A stretch of DNA of 64,000 nt, taken from NCBI GenBank assembly GCA_014529385.2, contig CM043944.1:167655740-167719739 (forward strand), read 5' to 3'. The notes below the pieces were generated by a model, which was not told the origin of the DNA, made no database searches, and saw only the letters and a program-made list of their open reading frames with translations. A program made the position numbers and the translations under genes. This DNA comes from Adiantum capillus-veneris (taxonomy: Eukaryota; Streptophyta; Polypodiopsida; Polypodiales; Pteridaceae). This document shows positions 45,360-56,089 of the stretch, piece by piece (position 1 is the first letter of the stretch; each line of letters opens with the position of its first letter).

Positions 45360-46378
45360 CTCTACAAATAGTCGTGCTGATTCCGGCATCTTAACCGTAG
45401 TCTTAGTGGGAATGAATTGACCCATCTTTGTTAAACGGTCTACAATTACCCATATGACATCATGGCCACGATTTGTAGTAGGTAGTCCTACTATAAAATC
45501 CATAGAGATGCTCTCCTACTTACCTTGTGGAATCTCTAAAGGATGTAAAAGGCCACCTACCTTGAGGCACTCTGCCTTCTTTACTTGGCACTATTGGCAC
45601 TTTAGTGCGTACTCTTGAACATCATGATGTAGACCTGGCCAATAAAATTGCCGTTGAAGTAAGGCATACGTCTTACAAATACCTGGATGACCAACATTTG
45701 GACTATTCTGACACTCAATTAATATTTGGTGCATAATGTTTGAGTCCTTTGGCACACATACTCTACCCTTGTGGAGTAAGTAGCCATCATCAATGGAAAA
45801 ATTCTTCCATCGTTAAAGCTCTTCCTGAGTAGGGGTGGAGCTCTGTGTGTTAGAGTTTTTACCTGAGAGTGCAAAGACATGTTGATCTAGTTGTATAGAG
45901 ACATGTGAGTGTGAGGGATCCCTTTTTAAAATTGCACTCCACATATTAGCATATGATTGATCTTGTGTACACTTGCCACGTAATGACTTCAAAAATTCAC
46001 TCTTTATTTCCGTGAAAGCAAGTGAATTAATTTGAGGCATCTGACTTAGTGCATCCGCTATTACATTATATCGCCCCTTGCGATATCGTAGCTTACAATC
46101 ATAATCTTGAAGGATCTCTGTCCATTGCGACCCTTCAAGTCCATTTGAGTAGTAAACCATTTAATACTCTCATGGTCAAAAGCTACTTTAAACTTGGCAC
46201 CATATAAATAGTGTCGCCACTTTTGTAAAGTGTGAATTATGGCATAGAGCTCTCTCTCATAGACATAATAATTTTGTTGAACTCTATCTAACTTTTTACT
46301 TTCAAAGGCTATAGGTCTTCCCTCTGTTTGCGGGTCGCCGCGACGGACGTCCATAGCATAGCTCTCACGCATCAACAT
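45360..46378 (-). pseudogene. Ty3/gypsy RNase H and integrase N-terminal remnant (element 2)
   Basis: On minus: GRPIAFESKKLDRVQQNYYV and YERELYAIIHTLQKWRHYLY, then FKVAFDHESIKWF (RNase H). A frame change leads to YDCKLRYRKGRYNVIADALS and the linker. Then come an integrase zinc region (GHPGICKTYALLQRQFYWPG, LHHDVQEYALKCQ-stop-CQVKKAE) and the start of the catalytic core (SMDFIVGLPTTNRGHDVIWV, IVDRLTKMGQFIP). In-frame TAGs break the zinc pair region. RT is missing upstream and the core stops at about 45360. It differs clearly from element 1 in sequence (HHDV/SMDFIVGLP type). Confidence 0.8.
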
Positions 46379-46399
46379 AAAATATCAATACAAGGGAAA

Positions 46400-47234
46400 C
46401 GACCAGGATGAGGCATGGAAACTCAATAGGGTGTCATTCCTAATTAAGTGAACTCGATGAGATGCAACTACTAACTCTGCAAGCAAATCATACGCACTAA
46501 AGCCAAGTAATCTGCCTATGTCCTTCTACACAGCTCTACAGTCATCACGCCCGTTTACCATGCAAATCATATCGGATTCGCACGAAACTTGAAGTGGAGC
46601 TGCAGGGGACTATTTAGAATTTATCCTATCATTGTCACAGCATTCTGGGTAGGTACATGGATCGCAATCATTCGTCCCAAAGTAAGCAAAAACAGCAAAG
46701 AGATGATCCTAAAGGGTCGTTTTAGAGTCCCTAAAGCCTCTCCTAGGATCAAAACAACATAAAATACGCATATAAGCACTCAAAACAGCGATTTAAAGCT
46801 CCAAACACGTAGTTGAAAACCTACACCGAATCTCGAATGCTTACACTTGAATAAAAGAGTAAAGTAAGAGGAACACAATGCAATAAACGAATTTGAATTT
46901 GGATTACCGTAACCACAGTAGCAGTGATTACAAGTTGGAGCAAGAGATATCTCTTAGTACGTACACCGTTTCTTCAAACTTTCCATAAAAGATTATAATG
47001 TTCAAACTTACAAAACTTGACCTTTATAGTTTAGGTCTTTACAAATGGCTTGTCCGGCCAAAAGCTCCTAAACTTCTAACTGGCTCTCTTATACACAAAT
47101 GCTCCCAGAAAGATAATCATAAATTCTTTTACAGGTTCTCGGCTTAGAGATGCTCTCTTACAAAAGAATTTTACAAGGGTTTCCCACAAAAATGTGACTC
47201 TTTCTCTGGAAACCGCAACTTCGTCCGCCAAACA
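46400..47234 (-). repeat. LTR following FLEG copy 2
   Basis: On minus it begins TGTTTGGCGGACGAAG right after the purine tract aaggaaggggggag (47248-47235). A TATA-like actataaaggtc lies about 205 bases in (about 47025), and ctcttttattcaagtgtaag near 46855 pairs with the outer LTR at 15.35 kb. A degenerate ACATGGATYGCRAT hairpin half is at 46658. The 3' boundary is unclear. Confidence 0.5.
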
Positions 47235-47248
47235 CTCCCCCCTTCCTT

Positions 47249-48012
47249 ATCGTTGCACGTCCTCGTGCATGTTTAGAGCTTTGGTCGTTGATGGGGCTCT
47301 AAGGAAGCAAGTTTTGCTGAGAAAATCCGTGTTTGAAGGACAGCTTCCAGGTATTCTTGTTGCTGCCTGAAAGGGTTTTCACTTACATTGTGCTGATATG
47401 CTATGTACCGTGCCTTGAGGTCCTTTGCCATAGGATGAAAGATTCTTGAGTCGATTTCAAAAAAACCTGTGATGAAGGCCTCCTCGAATGTCTGCAAGTA
47501 ATGTGATAGCAGGTACATAAGTCTGGAGTAAATTGCCATCAGGATATGTCGTGGTGGTGAACCTTGCAAATTCCAGCAAATTCCTCTATGCCCTTCTAAG
47601 AACAGATTCCACGAATGATCGTCGCCTTCAGTGTCTTTGAACACCTGGATGCAGGTGACGATCATTCGGGCTATCTTTACCAGCATCTGACGGGCTACAT
47701 CGGGGACATCCCACAGAAAAGCGATTGTTGAATTGAGAGTGTTTACTACGTAGGCTACTGTAGGAGGGTTTTGTGCTGTTAGGACTGGGTAGTTGAGCTT
47801 TTGCCGCCTTGAGCCTTTCCATGTGGAAAACTCCTTCCATGTGCGTCTTCTAGGGACTGGGCATAAAGTAGGATCTATTTAAATGTGTTGAGGAGCGTTG
47901 TGAAAGTTGGTTAGATCCTGTGGCCGCTTGTCCAACCACTTCTACCTCCACTTTGGGTGGTCGTCTATGAGTACCTGTGCTTCTTCAGCTGTCAGTGCTA
48001 CACCTTCATAAC
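47249..48012 (-). pseudogene. FLEG domain protein, copy 2
   Basis: On minus, 5' to 3': ALTAEEAQVLIDDHPKWR, a stop, KWLDKRPQDL, a stop, then DPTLCPVPRRRTWKEF. A frame change follows near 47700, then MLVKIARMIVTCIQVFKDTE, HSWNLFLEGHRGICWNLQ, MAIYSRLMYLLSHYLQTFEE then AFITGFFEIDSRIFHPM, and ARYIAYQHNV. It ends EPHQRPKL. Aligned with copy 3 it shares DHPKWR-x2-WL-x-K, DPT-x-C-x-VPR-x-RTW, CI-x-VF, FLEG-x-x-G-C and SH-x-x-x-FEEAF-x-x-GFF. About 25 bases after the stop lies a GCACG-AGGA-CGTGC hairpin and then the purine tract. The 5' part ends abruptly at the junction with element 1 near 48015. Confidence 0.65.
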
Positions 48013-48020
48013 CCCCGTCT

Positions 48021-49478
48021 TTGTTTCCTGGTAGGGTCGAGGGGTTTGGAATGACATTAGAAGGAGAAGCATTGACATGGTTCCAAAACATTCCACCAAG
48101 GTCAATCATGGACATGAACACATTAGCTCAAGGATTTGTAGCTACTTGTTTCAAAATGGGGATCAAACATAATACGGTAGCTCAAATCTACAGCTTTAAA
48201 CAGAAACATGGTGAGTCTGTTAGGGATTGTGCAACTCAAATGAAATAATACATTGCCAGATGCCCAGGGCTAGAGATACCTGCAGAAGAACGACTCGTAT
48301 CTTTGTTTCTAGAGGGACTGCTGAACAAAGAACTTCATGCTATACTCTATAGTAAGAAGCATACAACCCTAGAGGAGGGTGTGTCAGATGCTATTGGCTT
48401 AGGAGACAATTGTGATATTTTCAATGAAGAAGATGTCCTACAAAGCGAGAAAACAACATCCACTAAACCAGCACAAGTGGAAACGGCTGCTGCAACACCA
48501 CTTTCAACCATAGAAGATATGCTCAAAAGGATGAACGACATGATGAACAACATGCAAAAAGCACCTATGAGGGGACCAGGACAAGGGATACCTCAACAGG
48601 GACAACCAATTAGACGATAAAAATGGTGTGCAATCGAGGGTAAATGGACCAACCATGAGACCCACGAGTGCTATTTTCGACCAAAGTATGATGGAAATGT
48701 TCAGTGCGTGCCTATGAGGCCATAAGGACAACCCATGTACAGATATCAGCCTAATATGGCCCAAGCTAAAAGACCACCGATGGGTATGGAAAGACCGCAA
48801 CCTGTGTTGGGTCAAAAACCTTCGTATCTAGGACATAATGCAGTACCTGTAAAGTACATGCATTCCAAAGGAGTCATAGATGAACAAGCATTAGTGCATG
48901 GTACACACTATGCGGAGCCTAGTCCATCTATGGTAATGGTAGAAGGAGATTGGTATAATTCACATCCACCACCAATGGAGGAACCTGTGACTTATGCTCC
49001 ACCAGAGCTTGCACCAATGTATTATGTAGCTAATCAAGGTGTATGACCTCCTATGGTAACACCCCTGATTAAGCCAAGAACGGGAAACTCTCATAATTGT
49101 GGTGCGGATGATCATTGAAAAAATGAATGCCCAGAGCCTGACAAGAACCTCAAGGAAATTGAAGCTTATTGCATACAATGTTGCAAAAAGGGAGGACACT
49201 TTCCGGAAGATTTTCCTAAAAATCCTTTAAACAAGGAGAAAACAGTAGTAAATGTAGTCCAAGTGATACCTAGTAGCTCATCTGAGAGTGAAACGAGTGT
49301 TTCAGTCAAGGTAATCACTAGATCTCAGGCTAAGAAAAAGAAACATAACTCCTCTAATGATTCAAAAAATATAAAAGTTTCCTCTCAAAGGATCAAAAGA
49401 AGCAGAAGCAAAAGGTATGAATTGAGAAAACAAAAACAACGATCTGAAATCGAGGAGAAAGCAAAAAAACTATTCTAG
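48021..49478 (+). pseudogene. Gag of gypsy element 1
   Basis: Frame with stops at 48246, 48618, 48723, 49044 and 49118, most one transition from Gln, Arg or Trp codons. The core reads TLEGEALTWFQNIPP, TLAQGFVATCFKMGIKHNT then YSFKQKHGESVRDC and EERLVSLFLEGLLNKELH. It is the retrotransposon Gag core (W-F-x-N..R-x-F-x-x-F..Q-x-x-GES-V). Two zinc-knuckle-like segments follow: NCGADDH-stop-KNEC (49100) and YCIQCCKKGGHFPEDFP (49170). The tail is Lys/Arg-rich, ending at 49478. The N-terminal end is missing. Confidence 0.75.
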
Positions 49479-49484
49479 GAAAAG

Positions 49485-50342
49485 GTGAAAGAACCTGGAA
49501 ATGAAATCAAAGAAACAACTGTAAAATTTAGAGGATCAATTTTGGTTGATAAAATTTTTGAGCCTATTAATGCAGCCTTGGAAGCCTACCAAGCAGGACT
49601 TAAGACAGGCCAAAACATGGAAAACAAATGGAAAAACTATCCTTCTCCAGACATGGAATCAGCTGAGCTTGAAGCTTATCAAAATTTGGTAAGTATCACG
49701 CAAGAAATGCTAGAAAAACAAAAACCCAAGCTTGAAAGTATCGCAAAACCTGAGGAGCTTATGGTAAGAGACACTAAAGAAAAATCCAAAGTGGTGGTAG
49801 AACCCCACCTTGAAACAAAAGAACTAAAACTTATAGTGCCGGATAGCGAAGATGCCTTAGACAGAATTCCATTCGTAGAGGAAGACTGGCCAGGACACTT
49901 ATGGAAAAAAGTTAGAGAGATCAATGATGGGAGCCTAACTTTAAAGTCATCTCCTATAGAGGAATTTTGGTTGGACAACCTACCTTCTGATATGAACATG
50001 GATGTACAATCCTTGTACGGGGATTGCGGATCTGAAGCTTCAAGAATGTCTAAACCATTGACCTTGAAAACATTACCCTCTTACTTGGGAGATAATGAAG
50101 ATGAATTCATAGTATGTAAGACCACTCAAGTAAAAAGAGTTGAACAGACCCTAGAAGTAGACAACATTCATTCAATCATGTCTACACCCATCCAATGCAC
50201 TCTTACCTTGGGAGAACTATTAAAACTTGGACCATATTTATGGAATGATCTACAAAAAACCCTAGAGAAGGTGGGGATAACGGGACTAATCTCAAAAAAA
50301 TTGGGAAATTTGAAAAACGAAAGGGACAACAAAGAGATTTGA
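49485..50342 (+). pseudogene. Gag-protease linker of element 1, 285 open codons
   Basis: The longest open stretch before RT. It is Glu/Lys-rich with helical content (EPINAALEAYQAGLKTGQN, LEAYQNLVSITQEMLEKQ), then acidic segments (IPFVEEDWPGHLWKKVREI) and LTLGELLKLGPYLWNDLQ. It continues the gag frame after one TAG and leads, after one TGA, into the protease. I know no named domain here. It is part of the polyprotein rather than a separate gene. Confidence 0.6.
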
Positions 50343-50660
50343 TCTGTTCCAATGAACAAAGTTGGAGAATATTGCAAAGGAGAAGAAGGAAATACAACCC
50401 TTCCAGTGAAATATAATGGCATTGAAACCATGGAAATACTGGATATTGGAGCAGGCATAGCCATAGACACGAAAGCAGTATGGGAATCCTGGGGACAACC
50501 AACCATTAGACAAACTGGAATGAAATTATAATTGGCTGACGGACACATTGAGAGACCATTAGGGCTGCTTGAAAAAGTGATAGTCAATTCTTGTGGGATT
50601 GAATATCAACACACTTTTGCCATAGTAGACTTTGGGAAAAACTCAATTATGAAATCATAT
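50343..50660 (+). pseudogene. retropepsin-like aspartic protease of element 1
   Basis: Same frame as gag. It reads LPVKYNGIETMEILDIGAGI, where D-I-G-A is the active-site motif (usually D-S/T-G-A). It goes on to AVWESWGQPTIRQTGMKL, a stop, LADGHIERPLGLLEKVIV and then YQHTFAIVDF. Order and spacing match plant gypsy proteases. It would cut the polyprotein. A stop at 50530 and a frame change before 50660 break it. Confidence 0.7.
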
Positions 50661-51847
50661 TGGTAAGACCTTTCATGCGACAGGTACAGCTTATCCAAGA
50701 TTGGGGAAACAATTATCTGTACTTGAAGCAAGTGGTATCTATAACAAAGGTAAATCTAAAAGATCACACTTATAGAGATGTCTTGAAAACACCCATACAA
50801 GAGTTTGATTTAGTCTCTTCGACTGAAACTAAGCTTCCATCCTGGTTAAACAAAGACACTCCTATTTGGATGTGTGGTGCCTTAGAAAATGGGAGTTTAA
50901 AATGAGAAGAATGTATTCTAAAAAGGGATTGCACAAACGAAGCCTATGTACCTGAACCCTTTCCAGAGCATTTGTTTGAGCCAGCTGAGTGGACTCAAAT
51001 TTTAGCGACAATGGATGTATGTGTGAATACGCCTATGCCTACTCAATTTTGCAATGAGGATGGCTATGACATAATTTCCATCCAAATGATTTCAACCCTC
51101 AACATTGAAGATGAAATTAAGGAACCCAAGGACTTGATGAAAGCTCAACAAGTCTTTTTAGACCTCTACTATGATGCAACAGATGAGTTAAATGAACACT
51201 CAACTACCTCAAAAGATTCAGGTTCAAAAAAAGAACATGTGAGAGCTAAGTTACTCATGAAAGGAGGGGAAGAAAGGTTTTTTGACTTTCCTAACCAGAA
51301 ATCAAGAAGACAAAAATGGTATGACAAAAAAGAGACACCAGAAACATGAAAACACGACCTATGCCATCAGTCTCCAGTAAAACACAATTCCTGATGCAGA
51401 TAGAGGCACATGATTGCGTCAAGGACAAAATCACTGGCAGATATCCTTCAAATGAAAATCCAAAAATGTCAAAAACAGGATATTCAAGCAAAGCCAAACA
51501 AACAGGACAAGGGGCCAATCATGACACGAGTTGAGCGGAAAAAGAAATATCAAGAGTTGGAAAAGGCTCTAAAGGAGATATATACTACCAAAATGGAAAC
51601 CATGGAAGAGGATGGTAACGATGTAATAAGTATCCCCTCCCATTACAAAAAGTATACTCTTCAAGATCGAAAAATCATAGTCGAACAACCTGTTAGGGAA
51701 TTACGAAAACAAGGTGAGTCCTACGAAGGGCCCGAGAACACGAAAAAGATAGAATTGGCTGAACCAGGGGAAGAACCTAGGCCTGTCTACATTGCAAACG
51801 ACCTGACAGAGGAAGAAGAAGAGCTTTTACTAAGCTTGCTAAAATAA
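50660..51847 (+). pseudogene. protease-RT linker of element 1
   Basis: Three open pieces (50660-50905, 50972-51349, 51410-51847), all in one frame after a shift. They are acidic and charged, with VKRIELAEPGEEPRPVYIAN-like text at the end (51745-51800) and DLTEEEEELLLSLLK, which leads straight into the RT N terminus YRDIFAWSYKDIKGV. No separate function can be named. Confidence 0.55.
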
Positions 51848-53263
51848 TACCGAGATATCTTCGCTTGGTCTTACAAGGATATCAAGGGTGTGGATTCAAA
51901 AATTTTTCAACATACTATACCCATGAGAGATGATGCAAAACCAAGTAGACAAAGGCCATACACATATAATGAAACATTTGCCAAGAAAATCAAGGAAGAG
52001 ATTGAGAAACTAAAGGAAGCCGAATTCATTTACAAAATTGAACACACATATTGGGTGTCTCAATTGTAGTAGTACCCAAGAAGAATGGAAAATTACGAGT
52101 GTATGTCAATATCAAAAAAGTGAATGCAGCTACCATTAGAGACAACTTTCCTCTTCCAATCACTAAGCATGTTTTAGAACAAGTTGCAGGAAAAGAAGCT
52201 TATAGTTTTTTAGATGGCTTTTCGGGATACAATCAACTTCTGGTTGACCCAAAAGATCATCATAAAACTGCTTTTGCAACAAAATGGGGTATTTTTGCCT
52301 ATCGGGTCATGCCTTTTGGGTTAACTAATGCTCCAGCCACCTTTCAAAGATTGATGAGCCATGCTTTTGATGGAAAATCTGAGGAAATTCTTGGAAGTAT
52401 ACATGGATGATATATGCGTACATTCATCAATCCGAGCTGATCATTTTGAACACCTCAAAAAGGTATACAAAAAATATAGACTTTATAGGATTTGCCTAAA
52501 TCCTAAAAAGCGCACATTCATGGGTAGACAAGGAAAAATTCTTGGACATATAGTGTCTAAAAATGGCATAGCTACTGATATTGAAAAAATTCATGTCATT
52601 GCTGATTTGCCTAGGCCAACAACAGTCAAGGGGGTTCAATCCTTCATGGGGCATTGTGGATATTACAGACAGTTCATTTACATGTACGCTATAATTGCAA
52701 AACCCATGTATAGCTTGATTACACACTTTGAATGGACCAAGGCATGTGAAGAATCCTTCATGAAGCTTAAGCAGGCTCTCACCTCAGCTCCAATATTGAA
52801 AGCACCAGATTGGAATAAGATATTCCACATACATGTAGATGCTTCCAATTTTGCCATCGGTTGTATACTAGCTCAACCAGGAGACGTGAAAATTGACTTT
52901 CTTATTTCTTACGCTAGCCTACAGTTGAACATGGTAGAAAAGAATTACACTATCACTAAAAGAGAAGGGTTAGGAATGATCTATGCCGTTAAAAAGTATA
53001 GATATTACCTATTAGCCAACAAGTTTGTGTTCTTTCTGGACCACCAAGCTTTGTTGTATTTGGTCAACAAGCCATGCAGCATAGGAAGAATAGTGAAATG
53101 GTTCATCATTCTTCTTGAATTTGATTTCACTGTGGTTGTAAAAAATGGCACTACACATCAAAGAGCAGATCATTTGTTAAGGATTATACCACGAGAATCA
53201 CCTAAAGGGGTAGATGATGATCTACCAAATGCCTATTTGTTCTCCATGGAAATGATACCTTGA
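51848..53263 (+). pseudogene. reverse transcriptase and RNase H of element 1
   Basis: RT: YRDIFAWSYKDIKGVDSKIF, VVVPKKNGKLRVYVNIKKVN, EAYSFLDGFSGYNQLLVDP, WGIFAYRVMPFGLTNAPATF, a frame change near 52370, then FLEVYMDDICVHSS (YMDD catalytic site kept), KILGHIVSKNGIATDIEKI and FMGHCGYYRQFIYMYAIIAK. RNase H: FHIHVDASNFAIGCILAQPG, EKNYTITKREGLGMIYAVKK then VFFLDHQALLYLVNKP and TTHQRADHL. Two frame changes (about 52045 and 52370) stop it working. Otherwise the catalytic residues are kept, so decay is recent relative to the PPR block. Confidence 0.85.
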
Positions 53264-53275
53264 TGGTCAAAAAAC

Positions 53276-54310
53276 ATGGTATCATTGATGACAATAGCTC
53301 AAGTGGATTCACAAATACCACTTCCTATTAAAATCGGATTAATCGAGCAATTGGCTATATATCGAGATGGAATATTTCTCTTATGCATTAATCCTGAGGA
53401 GAAAAACCAGTACCTAAGTCAAGCACATATTACCATAGTAGGACTTCACTTTGTGGAAGAGAAAACTATGCAAAGAATCTTGAGACTTGGCGTATTTTGG
53501 CCAACTATGAGGAGTGATGTTCGAATTTTGTAAAGGATTGTCCTCAATGTCAAAAAAAGACACCCATACCTCATGTAACTTTGTTCCAAATGTCGCTTGT
53601 TCCTAAGTGGAGTGACTATCTGGTTACTTACTTATCAAGCCAAACATTTCCTTAGAATATGAGTAAACGCCGTCAAAGAGCAATTGAAACTGAAGTAAGA
53701 GAATATGCTCTTATTAGCAACCAATTGTATCGGAGAGGTAAAGATCAACATTTGCGTCTTTGTGCAAATGAAGACAAGTCTATTCCAATTATAGAACAAG
53801 CACATGCTGGATTAGCTGGAGGTCACTTTTCTAGTGAGACCACCGCAAGCGCAATCTTAATGGCAGGCATATGGTGGCCAACACTTTTTGCACATGCCAA
53901 AGAATATGTTCGAAGGTATAATGCTTGTCAACGAGCAAAAATGATAAAACGTGTAGATAGCATGTCCTTAAGACCAATGATGGGGGCTAGAGTTTTCGCA
54001 AAATGGGGGATAGATTTTTTTGGGCCGATACAGCCATCTACTTATAGAACCCAAGCTCAATGTATCATTGTAGCTACGGACTATTTGACCAAGTGTGTCA
54101 AGGCTAAAGCAACTCAAAAGAATGATGCCAAAACCACTGTCGCATTCTTATATGAGTATGTATTCACGAGATATGGACTGCCAATAGAAATTGTCAACGA
54201 TCAGGGAACTCATTTTCTCAATGAGGTAATCGAGTATTTGCTTAATGAGTTTATGGTAATCCATAACAAATCAGCTCCCTATCACCCACAGGCAAATGGA
54301 TAAAATTCTT
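53276..54310 (+). pseudogene. integrase of element 1 with two zinc-binding modules
   Basis: Module 1: QAHITIVGLHFVEEKTMQRI, FWPTMRSDVRIL, then after a one-base frame change KDCPQCQKKTPIPH. A spacer follows (SLVPKWSDYLVTYLSS). Module 2: QAHAGLAGGHFSSETTASAI, WWPTLFAHAKEYVRRYNACQ, in which the first Cys of the CxxC pair is Tyr. Core: WGIDFFGPIQPSTYRTQAQC (first Asp), IEIVNDQGTHFLNEVIEYLL (second Asp), KSAPYHPQANG. The segment that should hold the catalytic Glu is deleted at 54301, giving a stop and frame change, so this integrase is dead. Confidence 0.8.
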
Positions 54311-54319
54311 AGCTCGGTA

Positions 54320-54886
54320 CTGACTAAAGTGGTTAGTTCAGGAAGGACAGACTAGGAAATGAATCTCCATGCTGCTCTATGGGCTTATCGAGTTTCATTC
54401 AAAACAACTTTAAATTATACACCCTTTAATCTTGTTTATGATCTTGATGCCATACTGCTAATATAATTTCTATTGCCGACATTAACGGTAGCTAAGGATC
54501 TTGAGTGGACTAGACATGAATTGTCAGAAAGACTTGAAGATTTAGAAAATCTAGATGAGCAAAGGCTAACTATTGTAGCTCATATGTATGCACAAAAGCG
54601 GAAACAAAAACAGTTTTTTGATTCCCATCTTATAACAAAAATCTTCAAGAAAGGGGACTTAGTTTTAGTTTATTCTCTTAAGCAACACATTCCCAAGTTT
54701 AAGAAAAAGGGAAACAGACCATTTATCATTGAAGATCTATCTCCAAGTGGAGCTTTAAAGTTGTCCACCCTAGATGGTGAACCAATGGCTAATTGGATTA
54801 GTGAATGCCGTTTAAAGAAATACAATTTTCCGCTAACCAATGAATTGTTAGAAAGAATGCATGCAGCCAAGCGAAAGGAGGATTAA
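54320..54886 (+). pseudogene. integrase C-terminal (GPY/F-like) domain of element 1
   Basis: After the deletion the text resumes with HAALWAYRVSFKTTLNYTPF then NLVYDLDAI, a stop, and PTLTVAKDLEWTRHELSERL. Next come AHMYAQKRKQKQFFDSHLIT, KKGDLVLVYSLKQHIPKF, GNRPFIIEDLSPSGALKL and NWISECRLKKYNFPLTNEL. The GNRPF...GALKL..LDG block corresponds to the GPY/F domain that follows gypsy integrase cores. Confidence 0.75.
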
Positions 54887-54889
54887 ACG

Positions 54890-55420
54890 ACAACGGGTTA
54901 TTGATGAAGTCCAAGAGGAAGCTTGGCTTCGAGTACTCAAACGGAAAGCTGCTCTCAGGAATCAACAGATACCGATTCCCATCAACACTTTGGAAATAGA
55001 TGACTGACAATGGGAATTGCCTAAAGATGCAGTTTCAACAGATGATGAATGGTTAGATGGAATGGACCTGCGCATCAAACTACAGCTCAATAATCATAGC
55101 ACAAATGCTTTGGTCAACACAGGAGCTAGAGTAATGTAGTCAGTTATTCCATGTACTAGAAAGCAACAAGTCAGTCTTTGACAGTAGGAATAGTGACAAT
55201 CAAAGGATGCAACAAGAACCCAACCCCAACGTTGGGAGTAGTCAACTTGAACATGATAGTACATGGATGTTCATGTCCTCATCAGTTTGTATGCTTACCA
55301 AATGAACACATGAATGAGATGATGATTCTTGGAATTCCCTGGATGCGGACATACAAGGCAGTACCAGATTGGGATACAAATCAGCTCAAGCTATCACCTA
55401 AAGGCGGGCAACTCATTGTT
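54890..55420 (+). pseudogene. second retropepsin-like domain, after the integrase
   Basis: Reads KDAVSTDDEWLDGMDLRIKL, then LQLNNHSTNALVNTGARVM, a stop, then TVGIVTIKGCNKNPTPTLGV, VNLNMIVHGCSCPHQFVCLP and MMILGIPWMRTYKAVPDWDT followed by NQLKL. A-L-V-N-T-G-A sits where retropepsins have A-L-I-D-T-G-A, and I-L-G-I-P-W-M..Y-K-A-V-x-D-W is the typical end of the fold. The catalytic Asp is Asn (aac, one transition from gac). A frame change lies between 55135 and 55178. It may be an inactive or regulatory protease copy. Confidence 0.6.
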
Positions 55421-56086
55421 CCAATTGCACCAAGCAAGGAGGAATGGAAAGGAAGCAATCAGCATACCAAACCACGAAGTAATCAATCTTCTCCATCCTC
55501 TCGACAAGCAAATTCTACAAGTAGCATGCAAGGAGTCAGGAAAATCTGGGTACCAAAAGCACAGCTTAAGGACAAGCCGATTCAAATCTGGGTGCCCAAA
55601 ACATCATCGACAAAACCAAAGAAGGTTCCAAGGGTCAAAACACAGAGACGAGCATCTTCGAGCAAGGAACCTAACTCAAAATGGATTTGGCAGAAAAAGG
55701 AGCACTTATCTTCTCCACAAACCATAAAACCAATCAAAAAATGGAGAGTTAAGTCTCAAAAGACTCCACCACACCATTCCACACCAAGCAAACCAACCTA
55801 CCAATGGCGAGAAAAAGCTCGACAACAGTCAAAAGTGCTACCAACAGCTTAGGCAATCAGCATGTTGAAGCATCTTGATGGTACAATCAAACAGAGAGCA
55901 CACAAGCTACAAGATTTTCTCTTTGGAAGACAACATCAGAAAGCCTCGACATCAGAAACCCTTGAGTTAATTACTCAAGGCCCAGATCTTGCACAGCATA
56001 GTGGTTTGAATTTCATTGATCTTCAAAGCATGGTAGAGCCAACCACGGATATGCATAAGACACGATTGTTCAACCCATGCACATAG
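55420..56086 (+). pseudogene. basic Trp-motif tail of element 1
   Basis: About 145 residues rich in Lys, Ser, Pro and Gln with spaced Trp motifs: KIWVPKAQLKDK, QIWVPKTSSTKPKKVPRVK, KWIWQKK, KKWRVKSQK and YQWREKARQQ. It follows the second protease-like domain in the same frame and ends at 55850. A further 74 codons (55862-56086) continue in the frame after a stop. The make-up suggests nucleic-acid binding (inference). The WVPK word also appears once in the FLEG polyprotein (KWVPSG, about 59370). Confidence 0.45.
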
Positions 56087-56089
56087 TTG

